A DNA stretch of 40,554 nucleotides. Origin: a bacterium. GTDB lineage: Bacteria > Actinomycetota > Acidimicrobiia > Acidimicrobiales > Ilumatobacteraceae. The stretch covers positions 1 through 40,554 of the forward strand of contig JAPOKO010000010.1 of NCBI GenBank assembly GCA_029977615.1. The letters are read 5' to 3'. Below, piece after piece: positions 16,321 through 24,133 of the stretch. The position numbers and the translations under genes were made by a program. The notes beneath the pieces were generated by a model that did no database searches, was not told where the DNA came from, and saw only the letters and a list, made by a program, of their open reading frames with translations. Numbering within the stretch: the first letter of the stretch is position 1; each line of letters opens with the position of its first letter.

Positions 16321-16689
16321 TTACTTGCTACGCGAATTGCGCTTTACGCGCACATCGATACCAACAATGTTGCTTGAAGTTGCTGCTGACAATGTTGCAA
16401 GAAGTTGAGGTTCAAGAAATCGCATTTGTGTGGCCCATGCCGCTTCAGTCACTTCAACGAGTAATCGGGAATGTTCAAGTTTGATTGGAGCAACATGTTG
16501 TGCAACATGTTCGCCAACGAGTGCAACCCAATCGGTGAACACACTGCTCACCACCGATGCCGGTTCAGAGCCAAGGCGAGACAACAGCGCGTTGAGCTCG
16601 GTGGACAGTCGACCAAGGCCGTCCATGCTGGCATCAGTTTGTCGATCTTCGTCGAGTGCCTGCTCGGATGGGTTACCAAAATTGCTCAT
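16321..16689 (-). CDS. dciA: DciA-type DUF721 protein, replicative helicase loader/operator
   Basis: 122 residues. After an acidic, probably disordered N-terminus come LSTELNALLSRLG, a VFTDWVALVGEHVAQHVAPIKLEHSRL segment and a LLVEVTEAAWATQMRFLEPQLLATL helix pair; W-x5-G, H and the A-W-x2-(Q/E)-L pattern are DUF721/DciA features. DciA helps load DnaB in bacteria that lack DnaC/DnaI. The gene overlaps the recF stop by four bases (ATGA), and the recF-DUF721-gyrB order is the conserved actinobacterial one (mycobacterial Rv0004). A dnaB gene is in the same window at 37053. Confidence 0.88.
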   Translation of the reverse strand: MSNFGNPSEQALDEDRQTDASMDGLGRLSTELNALLSRLGSEPASVVSSVFTDWVALVGEHVAQHVAPIKLEHSRLLVEVTEAAWATQMRFLEPQLLATLSAATSSNIVGIDVRVKRNSRSK

Positions 16690-17795
16690 GTGGGAAAAAT
16701 GTCCTCTGCGATGCTGTCTTGAACCACTGCACCTTGTTGAATACGCACAATACGGTCGGGGTGAGCGGTGTCAGGAAGGTAGCCAGCCGTAGTAATGAGT
16801 ACCTGACCCTCCGGAAAGTGACGCAATAAGGCTGCGGCCCGGCCGGGGTCGAGTTCCGACAGGACGTCATCCAAAATGAGCACCGGCGGAGAGCCAAACT
16901 CCTCGGTCACCATGCGATGGACAGCCAGTCGCAAGGCAAGTGCAATGGTCCGTTGCTCTCCTTGGGATGCATGTGTTCTGGCAGGCAATCCGTTAATCAG
17001 CAAATCAATGTCATCACGGTGAGGCCCGACCGTGCTGGTTCCGCGACGAATGTCATCGAGCCGGCTTGATATCAACTCGCTCGCCAATCCGATTCGTCGC
17101 CATTCGGGTTCGTAGACCAAGCCAATGGGGGTGGCTTTTTCAGCCAACTCTTCATACGCCTTAGTAACGCGAGGCAAAATGTGAGCGATAAGTCGCGCTC
17201 TTTCGTCACCAAGTTGGGTTCCAAGTTCTGACAACTTTGCGTCCCACACATCAAGTGTGCTTGCAATATCGGGTGTCAGCCTGCCTCCTGCTTGTTTCAA
17301 CAGTGAGTTTCGCTGACGCAACACTTTTTCAATTTCACTACGCAACACATCAAGTTTGGGCTGCAATGCCACCAACGCGTCGTCAATAAAATCGCGACGC
17401 ACACTTGGTGCAGCTTTTACCAGCTCCAGATCTTCTGGTGAAAACACGGTGGTGCGCACTACTCCAAGTAGGTCTCGCGAGCGGGCAAGACGCTGTTTGT
17501 TGACCAAAGAACGGTTGCGCCCTGTGCGGACCAATTCAGTTTCGATCAACACTTCTCGTCCGTCGGCGTGCACGACTGTTGCTCGCAACACTGCACTTTC
17601 ACAGCCAGTACGAATGAGTGCTTCGGTTGGCACGCCCCGAAAACTTTTTAGTGTTGCAAGATATCCAAGTGCTTCAACCAAGTTGGTTTTGCCTTGACCA
17701 TTGTTGCCGACAACTGCAGTAACACCTGAAGTTAAATCAATGGTCGTTGCCGCATAGTTGCGAAAGTTTGTGAGTTCAAGGTGTTGAATGATCAC
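16686..17795 (-). CDS. recF: DNA replication/repair protein RecF
   Basis: 369 residues from GTG 17795. SMC/ABC-like ATPase: LTNFRNYA at the start, Walker A GNNGQGKTNL, signature SQGEQRTIALALRLA and Walker B LILDDVLSELD. RecF with RecO and RecR loads RecA at gaps and stalled forks. It starts 22 bases after dnaN and overlaps dciA by four bases at its end, within the dnaN-recF-dciA-gyrB-gyrA run. Confidence 0.97.
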   Translation of the reverse strand: MIIQHLELTNFRNYAATTIDLTSGVTAVVGNNGQGKTNLVEALGYLATLKSFRGVPTEALIRTGCESAVLRATVVHADGREVLIETELVRTGRNRSLVNKQRLARSRDLLGVVRTTVFSPEDLELVKAAPSVRRDFIDDALVALQPKLDVLRSEIEKVLRQRNSLLKQAGGRLTPDIASTLDVWDAKLSELGTQLGDERARLIAHILPRVTKAYEELAEKATPIGLVYEPEWRRIGLASELISSRLDDIRRGTSTVGPHRDDIDLLINGLPARTHASQGEQRTIALALRLAVHRMVTEEFGSPPVLILDDVLSELDPGRAAALLRHFPEGQVLITTAGYLPDTAHPDRIVRIQQGAVVQDSIAEDIFPT

Positions 17796-17817
17796 ACTGT
17801 TGCTCGGAACATTGTGC

Positions 17818-18915
17818 TTATACGGTGAGACGTTGTGGCATCACCAAGTAGAGATAGTCCTCTGCACCAACGCCACGAAGCACTGCAGGCCGTTGCGGGT
17901 CTGTGGTTTGAATGGTGATTTCATCGCCTGTCACTGCTTCGATTCCTGCAGCAAGATAATCCGGGTTGAAACCAACAATCATTTCAGTTCCTTCCAGCGA
18001 GCAATCAATTTCTTCCTCGGAGTTTCCAATGTCTTGAGTGATCACCGACAACTTCAATGCGGTGGCTGTCATCTCCAAACGAACCGGGGTGGTTTCACGT
18101 GCAAAAATTCGACAGCGACGCACAGCTTCAAGTAATGCTTCGCGAGCAACTGTGAGTGTGTTCGGATAAGAAGGCTGAATGAGTTGTCGGTAGTTAGGAA
18201 ACTCAACTTGTAACAAGCTGGTTGACAATGTTGCGTTTCCAACAGCAAACGTTGCCCGATCTTCTGCAAGACATAACGTCACTTCGTCGCCCTGATTGAG
18301 TAGTCGTTGTAGCTCTCCAAGTGCACGACTTGGGATTACCACCTTTTGTCCGTGACCCAACACGTTTGTCCCCGGTAAATCACGAACAGCCAGACGATAT
18401 GAGTCAGTCGCGACTAGACGAAGTCCTTCAGGTTCGGCCGACATAAGAACTCCGGTAAGAGGAAGGCGTTGCATGTCTGAACTTGCTGCACGAACAACTT
18501 GTCGAAGCGCTTCACTAAGTAGCGGTGCCGAAAGCGTTACTGGCGGAGCACTTGCTAACACAATGTGAGGAAAATCGCTCGCAGCAAATGTTGCAACTGT
18601 TGTTTGTGCACGACCAGAAGAAATATGTACCTCTTCTCCCGAAGATTCAAACGTAACCTTGCCGTCTGCTCCTGCGCGAACAATATCGCTCAGGAGTTTT
18701 GCGCTTGCCACCACCACACCGTCTGCTTGCCCTCCCACAGGCAACACGAACTGAACGGATAAATCATTGTCGGTGCACGACAGCGTCAGTTGATCACCAA
18801 TAACTTCAAGCTTCACGCCTGACAATGCAGGCATGGCGTTGTTGCGCGTTGATGCAACACGAGCTGCTGCACCTAGTGCTTCTGCCAATACTTCGCGCTC
18901 AACTCGAAATTTCAT
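17818..18915 (-). CDS. dnaN: DNA polymerase III beta sliding clamp
   Basis: 365 residues from the ATG at 18915. The frame also allows starts at 18918 and 18921, but AAGGAG is only one base before the latter and seven before 18915. Three clamp domains are visible: MKFRVEREVLAEALG, a central SYRLAVRDLPG strand set, and a C-terminal NPDYLAAGIEAVTG ending LYLVMPQRL. It forms the ring that holds Pol III on DNA. It lies next to oriC, transcribed away from dnaA in the same direction. Confidence 0.97.
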   Translation of the reverse strand: MKFRVEREVLAEALGAAARVASTRNNAMPALSGVKLEVIGDQLTLSCTDNDLSVQFVLPVGGQADGVVVASAKLLSDIVRAGADGKVTFESSGEEVHISSGRAQTTVATFAASDFPHIVLASAPPVTLSAPLLSEALRQVVRAASSDMQRLPLTGVLMSAEPEGLRLVATDSYRLAVRDLPGTNVLGHGQKVVIPSRALGELQRLLNQGDEVTLCLAEDRATFAVGNATLSTSLLQVEFPNYRQLIQPSYPNTLTVAREALLEAVRRCRIFARETTPVRLEMTATALKLSVITQDIGNSEEEIDCSLEGTEMIVGFNPDYLAAGIEAVTGDEITIQTTDPQRPAVLRGVGAEDYLYLVMPQRLTV

Positions 18916-18921
18916 CACCAT

Positions 18922-19163
18922 GCTCCTTGGCCAACGTTGTTCATTGTTATTTGTGGATGTTTATATAAAGACTTAATAACGGTAATAAGGGATGTGGATT
19001 GTGGATGAACACCACGAACACCAAATGACATATAGAAATGTTCCTCACAAGCCTGTGGGGTGACGAACACATCTTGCAAATGTGTAGTTCGCGCAGCCGT
19101 GCATAACTTCTGGTTATCCACTGGTTGCTGCAGTGTTGCCCACATGGTTGTCCCCAACATGAT
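18922..19163. other. oriC: oriC region between dnaA and dnaN: DnaA boxes and AT-rich segment
   Basis: This 242-base gap is the usual actinobacterial oriC position. DnaA-box-like 9-mers (consensus TTATCCACA/TGTGGATAA): TGTGGATGT at 18952-18960 (7/9), TGTGGATTG at 18993-19001 (7/9), TGTGGATGA at 19000-19008 (8/9, sharing one base with the previous box) and TTATCCACT at 19114-19122 (8/9). A strongly AT-rich stretch at 18938-18990, containing TTATATAAAG and TTAATAACGGTAATAA, is a candidate DNA unwinding element and also holds a TATATA-type -10 for dnaN. No gene lies in this gap. The boxes are fewer than in Streptomyces. Confidence 0.8.
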
Positions 19164-20600
19164 CTACGAAGTCTTAAATTTCTGAACGAGCTCGGTTACC
19201 TGGTCGTAGACCTGTTTCCGTTCGCTCATCATGCGTTGAGTTTTATCGACAGCGTGAATCACGGTGGTGTGGTCGCGACCACCAAACAACCGAGCAATTG
19301 CCGGATAACTCAGGTCGGTGAGTTCACGGAAGACATACATTGCGGTCTGGCGTGCTTGTACCAACGGTCGTTGACGGCTTTTGCCACGCAATGCTTCAAC
19401 CTCAAACCCAAGATATTCGGCAATTTCAGCCAACAGTTGTTCGTCGGAACGAGGCTTCACTGTGGCTCGAGTGAGCAAATCGGTTAACAACTGCTGTGCT
19501 AGAGGCACATCAACCTGGGTTTTGTTCAAACTGGCATAGGCGGCGACCCGGATGAGAGCACCTTCAAGTTCGCGAATGTTGGTGGTGACGTTGCTGGCAA
19601 TGAATTCCAAAACCTCGTGAGACACAGATGTGCGCTCTCGTTCGGCTTTGTTGCGAAGAATGGCCAGTCGGGTTTCCATGTCGGGTGGCTGAATGTCGGT
19701 GATGAGGCCCCAACGGAATCGGCCACGCAAGCGGTCTTCCAGGGTTGGAATGGCATCTGGCATGCGGTCAGAAGAAATGACAATCTGCTTGTTGGCGCCG
19801 TGGAGCGAGTTGAACGTGTGGAAGAACTCTTCCTGCAATCCTTCTTTACCCTCCATGAACTGAATGTCATCAATGAGCAAGACATCAACTTCGCGGTAGC
19901 GACGCTTGAAGGCAGCGATGGTGTTGCTGCGAATGCCGTCAACGTATTCGTTGAGGAATGTCTCTGTTGAGACATAGCGAACTTCGTAATGGGCATAGTT
20001 CTGATGCACGTAATACCCAATGGCGTGGAGGAGGTGCGTTTTGCCCAGTCCTGCCGAACCATAAATGAACAATGGGTTGTACGAACGACCAGGGGTTTCG
20101 GCAACACGCTGAGCAGCTGCAAGGGCAAATTGGTTCGAGGTGCCTTTAACGAAGGTTTCAAATGTGTAGCGAGGGTTGAGCCCGACAGCCATGCCTTTAC
20201 CCGTGCGGCTTTTGAGAGTAGTGGTTTCCGATGGTTGGTGGAGCGAAGTGTTTAGTTCGGCCGGCAACTGATCTGGAGTGTTGTTTGTGGACAACTGCTC
20301 GTTGACGTCGGCCGCGGTGTTGGTCTGGACATCGATCAGCAGTTGGCGCTCGCTGGCCCCAACTTCGTCTAATGCGTCACGAACAAGGGACATGTAGCGA
20401 GTCAAAATTCGTTCGCGAACATAGGTGTTGGGAACCTGCAGACGAAGACTCATTTTGTCATCGGCAACAGCAACGGCGTCGTTGAATGTAGAGAACCAGA
20501 CGGCCTCGGAAACTTGGGCTCGTAAAACTTGAGCGGTTGCACGCCACACGTCATCATGGTTTTCGGTGCTGCGAGAATCGACTTGTAGCTCGTTTTCCAT
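19164..20600 (-). CDS. dnaA: Chromosomal replication initiator DnaA
   Basis: 478 residues from the ATG at 20600 with GAGGA just upstream; the open frame to 20630 is not needed. Domain I is at about 15-95 (VWRATAQVLRAQVSEAVWFSTF), a short variable domain II follows, and the AAA+ domain begins at NPRYTFETFVKG with Walker A GSAGLGKTH near residue 180 and Walker B VLLIDDIQFM. Domain IV carries the box-binding signature GGRDHTTVIHAVDK. DnaA binds the boxes in the flanking gaps and melts oriC. Confidence 0.98.
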   Translation of the reverse strand: MENELQVDSRSTENHDDVWRATAQVLRAQVSEAVWFSTFNDAVAVADDKMSLRLQVPNTYVRERILTRYMSLVRDALDEVGASERQLLIDVQTNTAADVNEQLSTNNTPDQLPAELNTSLHQPSETTTLKSRTGKGMAVGLNPRYTFETFVKGTSNQFALAAAQRVAETPGRSYNPLFIYGSAGLGKTHLLHAIGYYVHQNYAHYEVRYVSTETFLNEYVDGIRSNTIAAFKRRYREVDVLLIDDIQFMEGKEGLQEEFFHTFNSLHGANKQIVISSDRMPDAIPTLEDRLRGRFRWGLITDIQPPDMETRLAILRNKAERERTSVSHEVLEFIASNVTTNIRELEGALIRVAAYASLNKTQVDVPLAQQLLTDLLTRATVKPRSDEQLLAEIAEYLGFEVEALRGKSRQRPLVQARQTAMYVFRELTDLSYPAIARLFGGRDHTTVIHAVDKTQRMMSERKQVYDQVTELVQKFKTS

Positions 20601-20625
20601 AGTTCCTCTGTACTGATATGTGTGC

Positions 20626-20655
20626 TTCACATGGTGTGAAACCCAATGGTGTCAA
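20626..20655 (-). promoter_or_regulatory. Candidate dnaA promoter -35 (TTGACA) with an adjacent inverted repeat
   Basis: A perfect TTGACA lies at 20650-20655 on the minus strand. About 18 bases downstream comes the inverted repeat TTCACA-TGG-TGTGAA (20626-20640), which covers the place of the -10 (only TGTGAA is seen there). The repeat, about 26 bases before the dnaA ATG, could be an operator. It is not a DnaA box. Confidence 0.35.
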
Positions 20656-20687
20656 GCGTTTCCGACGAGCGGAACCCGTGTCATATG

Positions 20688-20767
20688 CCGTCCACAGCAC
20701 TGTCCACAGGGTGTGGACACCCCCGCCGACACGAGGCAGGGGAAGCGAAGGTAGCAGGTTTTCCACA
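20688..20767. other. Second DnaA-box cluster, between dnaA and rpmH
   Basis: CCGTCCACA (20688-20696, 6/9), CTGTCCACA (20700-20708, 7/9), TGTGGACAC (20712-20720, 7/9, opposite direction) and TTTTCCACA (20759-20767, 8/9) lie within 80 bases in the 287-base gap between dnaA and rpmH. They may serve dnaA autoregulation or form the second half of a bipartite origin, as in Bacillus. The rest of the gap holds the dnaA and rpmH promoters; a TAGAGT at 20793-20798 is a possible rpmH -10. Confidence 0.55.
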
Positions 20768-20887
20768 GGCAGAAAAAACCGAGATTTGCCTGTAGAGTTC
20801 TTGCCGTTGTAGTCCCATCGTTCAACCCAATAGGTTGTTCGTCCAGAGCTGTCGAGGTCCTCTCGGCACCGAACCGAGGAGGCGTGC

Positions 20888-21022
20888 GTGAAACGCACTT
20901 TCCAGCCAAATAATCGCCGTCGTGCCAAGAAGCATGGCTTTCGCCATCGTATGAAGACCCGTGCTGGCCGCGCCATTTTGAAGTCCCGTCGCGCCAAAGG
21001 CCGACACAAGCTTTCGGCTTGA
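20888..21022 (+). CDS. rpmH: 50S ribosomal protein L34
   Basis: 44 residues from a GTG preceded by GAGGAGG. The sequence [18 protein letters not shown], with [19 protein letters not shown] after it, is textbook L34. It sits divergent from dnaA and overlaps rnpA by four bases (TTGA), the standard rpmH-rnpA pair. Confidence 0.98.
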   Translation: MKRTFQPNNRRRAKKHGFRHRMKTRAGRAILKSRRAKGRHKLSA

Positions 21023-21345
21023 TCGGCCGGATACGCCAACGGGAGATCTTCTCCCGACTCTCCAAAGAGGGAACATATGTTCGCTCCAATGGATTGTGGT
21101 GTCTGATGTTGACTGACTCTTCCCTGCAGAACGCCCATGTGGGCTACGCCATTGGCCGAAACGTGGGTGGTGCCGTGCTGCGCAACCGAATTCGTCGCCA
21201 AATGAGGTCGCTACTAGAGGCCAGGTCTGACCAATTGCCAGCAGGCTGGTATTTGGTTGGAGCCCAACCACGTGTTGGAACCATGTCCTGGATGGAATTG
21301 GGCACCACCGTTGATCAACTGATTGCCAAGGTGGTGGTTTCATGA
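21019..21345 (+). CDS. rnpA: Ribonuclease P protein component
   Basis: 108 residues from a TTG that overlaps the rpmH stop. The conserved RNR motif is present ([18 protein letters not shown]), as are the [15 protein letters not shown]-terminus and a GWYLVGAQP strand. It assists the RNase P RNA in cutting 5' leaders from tRNA precursors, including the two tRNAs in this window. The TTG start is forced by overlap and family length. Confidence 0.95.
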   Translation: MIGRIRQREIFSRLSKEGTYVRSNGLWCLMLTDSSLQNAHVGYAIGRNVGGAVLRNRIRRQMRSLLEARSDQLPAGWYLVGAQPRVGTMSWMELGTTVDQLIAKVVVS

Positions 21346-21668
21346 CTATGACCACCCCACACGAAACCGTCACCACAAGTGAGCGTCTCACTACAAAAAT
21401 CCAAAAGGCCATGTTGCGGACGATTCGTTGGTATCAGTCGCTTCGCCCCGGGTACCCCTCAAAGTGCCGATTTTTCCCGACTTGTTCAGAGTATGGCCAC
21501 GAAGCCATTGAGGTATTTGGGGCCTGGCGAGGTGGACTTTTGACTGCCCGTCGCCTGCTTCGATGTCGACCATTTGGTCCGTCTGGCTTTGACCCTGTTC
21601 CACACCCCGATGATTCAACTCCGGTATCGCCTACCGTCTGTTGCACCGATAACACGAAAGATTGCTAA
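21342..21668 (+). CDS. yidD: Membrane protein insertion efficiency factor YidD
   Basis: 108 residues; ATG overlaps the rnpA stop (ATGA). The YidD signature is full: WYQSLRPGYPSKCRFFPTCS, then YGHEAIEVFGAWRGGLL and RLLRCRPFGPSGFDPVP, with the three cysteines and the amphipathic N-terminal helix. It assists YidC-dependent insertion. A short non-conserved tail after DPVPHPDD contains three extra cysteines. Confidence 0.95.
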   Translation: MTMTTPHETVTTSERLTTKIQKAMLRTIRWYQSLRPGYPSKCRFFPTCSEYGHEAIEVFGAWRGGLLTARRLLRCRPFGPSGFDPVPHPDDSTPVSPTVCCTDNTKDC

Positions 21669-21674
21669 CCCATC

Positions 21675-22628
21675 ATGTTTGAACTCGCCGCACGCCTTAT
21701 TGCCACGTTCTACGCCTGGACCCACAACTACGCCATTGCAATTGGCCTTGTTGCCGTGGTGGTCATGTTGCTCATTACTCCGCTCACATTGAAGAGCACT
21801 AAGGGCATGTTGGAGATGCAACGCCTGCAACCAGAAATGCGCCGCCTGCAAGCAGAGTTCAAAGGCGATCGCCAGAAGATGAACGAAGCAATGATGAAGA
21901 TGTATCAGGAACACAAGGTGAACCCGATGGCATCGTGTTTGCCAATCGCGGCTCAAATGCCTGTGTTCATCATTATGTTCCGTGCACTACACGGTTTGAT
22001 TTCTAAAGCAGCAGACGGAGTGACGTTTGCACCGCAATATCTAAACAAAACTTCCGAGCTGTATCAGTCGTTGGTTGGAAAAACCGAGATGGTGTCATTT
22101 GGTATTGACCTCGCATTGAAGCCGGTTGATGCAGTGAAAGAAAACTTTGCCACCGGTTTGATTTACGTGTTCCTTGTTGCCGCTCTTGCTGCTTTGTATT
22201 TCGCTCAGCAAAAAATGGTTGCATCGCGCACCGTAAGTCCAACCATGTCTGCAACACAAGCAAAGATCATGCAGTATTTACCAGTATTTTTTGCAGTTTT
22301 TCAGCTGTTCCTACCAACCGGTTTGATTGTGTATTACATGGTGCAGGCAGTCATTCGAATTGGCCAACAGCAATACATCACAAAACGTTTTTACGGGAAT
22401 GATTCCTCTTTGGGACGACAAGCTCAAGCAGCCGGTGAACGTGCACGTGAAATGTCGAAGAGTGACAAAGACTCAAAGTCGTCAAAGAAAGAAACAACCG
22501 ACCCAAGCGCTCCATTTGTGAGCAAACGAGTAACACCTCCGAAGGGTGGTGCTTCGTCGGCAAAGCAATCAACTCCTCCGGGAAAAAACCGAAGCAGCGC
22601 GATTCCGCGCAAACCAAAAAAATCGTAA
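21675..22628 (+). CDS. yidC: Membrane protein insertase YidC
   Basis: 317 residues, Oxa1/YidC family of the short Gram-positive type. Helix 1 is at about residues 19-38, followed by the cytoplasmic hairpin (MLEMQRLQPEMRRLQAEFKG...KMYQEH), then further helices including the PMASCLPIAAQMPVFIIMF and PVFFAVFQLFLPTGLIVYYM segments. The C-terminal 60 residues are basic and unstructured (SKRVTPPKGG...PRKPKKS), suited to binding the ribosome. It begins six bases after yidD. Confidence 0.96.
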   Translation: MFELAARLIATFYAWTHNYAIAIGLVAVVVMLLITPLTLKSTKGMLEMQRLQPEMRRLQAEFKGDRQKMNEAMMKMYQEHKVNPMASCLPIAAQMPVFIIMFRALHGLISKAADGVTFAPQYLNKTSELYQSLVGKTEMVSFGIDLALKPVDAVKENFATGLIYVFLVAALAALYFAQQKMVASRTVSPTMSATQAKIMQYLPVFFAVFQLFLPTGLIVYYMVQAVIRIGQQQYITKRFYGNDSSLGRQAQAAGERAREMSKSDKDSKSSKKETTDPSAPFVSKRVTPPKGGASSAKQSTPPGKNRSSAIPRKPKKS

Positions 22629-22652
22629 GTCATCACACGTAAGGACATTGTT

Positions 22653-23459
22653 ATGGAATGGGTAGAAACCACAGCAGAAACCATTGAGTTGGCGAAAAAC
22701 TTGGCACTCGATCAGTTGGGTGTTGCAGAAGACGACGCTGAATTCGAAGTTGTTGAGGAACCGAAGCAAGGTCTCTTCGGTCGCACTCGCGGAGAAGCAC
22801 GTGTTCGCGCACGGGTTCGTCCGAACAGTGTGCGAAATAAGAGCGATCGTCGCGACAAGTCGGCAAAACGCGGGCCTCGCAAAGAAGGCGAAGCCAAAGG
22901 TGGACGTCGTGAAAAGTCCGCAACGCCTCGTCCGAAGCGTGAAGCTGCTCCGCGGACCCCCCGTCCAGATATGCCACCTGTAGATCCAGCCACTGTGAGT
23001 GCTGCTGCAACCACATTTCTTGAAGGAATGCTTACCGCTGCTGGTCTTACTGGCTCGGTTTCGGTTCAGCAATCTGGCGAAGACATCGACATCAACGTCA
23101 GCGGCACTGAGGTTTCAGTTTTTGTAGGCGCAAAGGGCGCCACATTGATGGCCGTTCAAGACTTGACCCGTGTTGTCAGCCAGCGCCGCCTGGGTGATCA
23201 TGACACTCACCTGCGAGTCGACATTGCCAGCTACCGGGAAAAACGTCGCGAGGCCCTTAGCCGCTTTGCCCTGAAGGTGGCAAATGATGTACTTGCGAGC
23301 GGACAACCTCGGGTTCTTGAGCCGATGAATTCTGCAGACCGCAAAATTGTCCATGACACACTCGTGGATTTTGCAGGCATTGCCACCCGTTCGCAAGGAC
23401 AAGACCCACACCGCCGTGTTGTGGTTGCCCTTGCAGACGACCAGCCAGAAGAGGCCTAA
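22653..23459 (+). CDS. jag: Jag/KhpB-type RNA-binding protein (Jag_N-KH-R3H)
   Basis: 268 residues with TAAGGA before the ATG. Jag_N lies at about 1-50 (WVETTAETIELAKNLALDQL, KQGLFGRTRGEARV), then a basic R/K/P-rich linker to about 120. A KH domain follows with VGAKGATLMAVQDLTRVV, where the GxxG loop is A-K between the glycines. The R3H domain ends the protein (YREKRREALSRFALKVA...DRKIVHDTL; R-x3-H visible). Jag/KhpB binds RNA and influences cell elongation and envelope synthesis. The position after yidC is standard. Confidence 0.94.
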   Translation: MEWVETTAETIELAKNLALDQLGVAEDDAEFEVVEEPKQGLFGRTRGEARVRARVRPNSVRNKSDRRDKSAKRGPRKEGEAKGGRREKSATPRPKREAAPRTPRPDMPPVDPATVSAAATTFLEGMLTAAGLTGSVSVQQSGEDIDINVSGTEVSVFVGAKGATLMAVQDLTRVVSQRRLGDHDTHLRVDIASYREKRREALSRFALKVANDVLASGQPRVLEPMNSADRKIVHDTLVDFAGIATRSQGQDPHRRVVVALADDQPEEA

Positions 23460-23460
23460 C

Positions 23461-23466
23461 TAGACT
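23461..23466 (+). promoter_or_regulatory. Candidate -10 box (TAGACT) for leaderless rsmG
   Basis: TAGACT is followed by six bases and then the GTG start of rsmG, with no Shine-Dalgarno. The gap from jag is only 13 bases, so read-through is also possible. Confidence 0.4.
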
Positions 23467-23472
23467 GCCCTT

Positions 23473-24036
23473 GTGGCAGATCCCCATCCAGCCGAGCACG
23501 AGGGGCTGATCCGCGTCTTTAGTGCGGCTCAACGTATTGGTGCTCTTGGTCCACAACCGGTGAGAGACATGATCTCTCACGCATGTGCTTTTGCTGATGC
23601 TCTCCCACTAACGGTCCGAACTTGCGTGGATTTGGGCAGTGGAGCCGGGGTTCCAGGTCTGGTCATTGCCATTGCCCGTCCCGAAATTCAGCTCACTCTG
23701 GTCGATCGCCGCTCGAAGCGGACAGATGCTTTGCACCGAGCCGTGAAGGCTTTAGGTATTGAACAGCAAGTGTCGGTGGTGTGCGCGGATGTGGAGAGTT
23801 TCGCGCGCGCCGCTAACACCAAACACTCCTTTGATGCAGCCTGCGCTCGAGGGTTTGGTCCACCCGAGTTCACCCTTCGGTGGTCGGCTGAACTCGTGCA
23901 AACCGGCGGGGTTATTGTGGTTTCGGAACCTCCACCAGGCTCCCCTGATCGCTGGCAAGGAATGGATCTTTCTGCTTTGGGGGTCTCTGAACCCACTCGG
24001 ATCGGTCCTGTTGCATTGTTCCACGTGGAACATTGA
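23473..24036 (+). CDS. rsmG: 16S rRNA (guanine-527-N7) methyltransferase RsmG
   Basis: 187 residues from GTG 23473. SAM-binding motif VDLGSGAGVPGLVIAI, next strand LTLVDRRSKR, and ACARGFGPPEFTLRWSAELV with GGVIVVSEPP fit RsmG/GidB. It is a little short compared with the 200-240 residues of many relatives. The final residues LFHVEH are encoded by a parS site, so the end of the protein is dictated by a DNA-binding sequence. Loss of RsmG gives low-level streptomycin resistance in other bacteria. Confidence 0.93.
   Translation: MADPHPAEHEGLIRVFSAAQRIGALGPQPVRDMISHACAFADALPLTVRTCVDLGSGAGVPGLVIAIARPEIQLTLVDRRSKRTDALHRAVKALGIEQQVSVVCADVESFARAANTKHSFDAACARGFGPPEFTLRWSAELVQTGGVIVVSEPPPGSPDRWQGMDLSALGVSEPTRIGPVALFHVEH
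24017..24032. other. parS: parS site 1 (inside the rsmG 3' end)
   Basis: TGTTCCACGTGGAACA is a perfect 16-bp palindrome and a close match to the bacterial parS consensus TGTTTCACGTGAAACA. It lies in the last codons of rsmG, upstream of parAB. Confidence 0.93.
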
Positions 24037-24063
24037 CGGCCAACCCATCTACACACCCAAGTA

Positions 24064-24079
24064 TGTTCCACGTGGAACA
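24064..24079. other. parS: parS site 2 (between rsmG and parA)
   Basis: A second identical TGTTCCACGTGGAACA, 47 bases from the first, embedded in an 18-bp palindrome with flanking A and T. ParB would nucleate here and spread. Confidence 0.93.
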
Positions 24080-24118
24080 TTCTGAAATGCCATCCCCCCA
24101 AAGTCCTTACGTCGGCGG

Positions 24119-24124
24119 TATTCT
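24119..24124 (+). promoter_or_regulatory. Candidate -10 box (TATTCT) for parA
   Basis: TATTCT lies nine bases before the parA ATG at 24134, without a Shine-Dalgarno. It is 39 bases from parS 2, so ParB binding could affect it. Confidence 0.35.
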
Positions 24125-24133
24125 TGGCTCATC

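Noticed and set aside
18088..18103. A parS-like half site, GGTTTCACGTGCAAAA, inside dnaN
   Set aside because: It has three mismatches to the general consensus and breaks the palindrome on one side; the two local sites are perfect and share a different arm (CCACGTGG).
19526..20161. A 211-residue frame on the same strand within dnaA
   Set aside because: It is a +1 shadow of dnaA, rich in Ser/Pro/Lys, with no recognisable motif.
20554..21412. Two long minus-strand frames (215 and 196 residues) over the dnaA-rpmH gap, rpmH and rnpA
   Set aside because: They are antisense to rpmH and rnpA, which are certain, and their composition is unlike real proteins.
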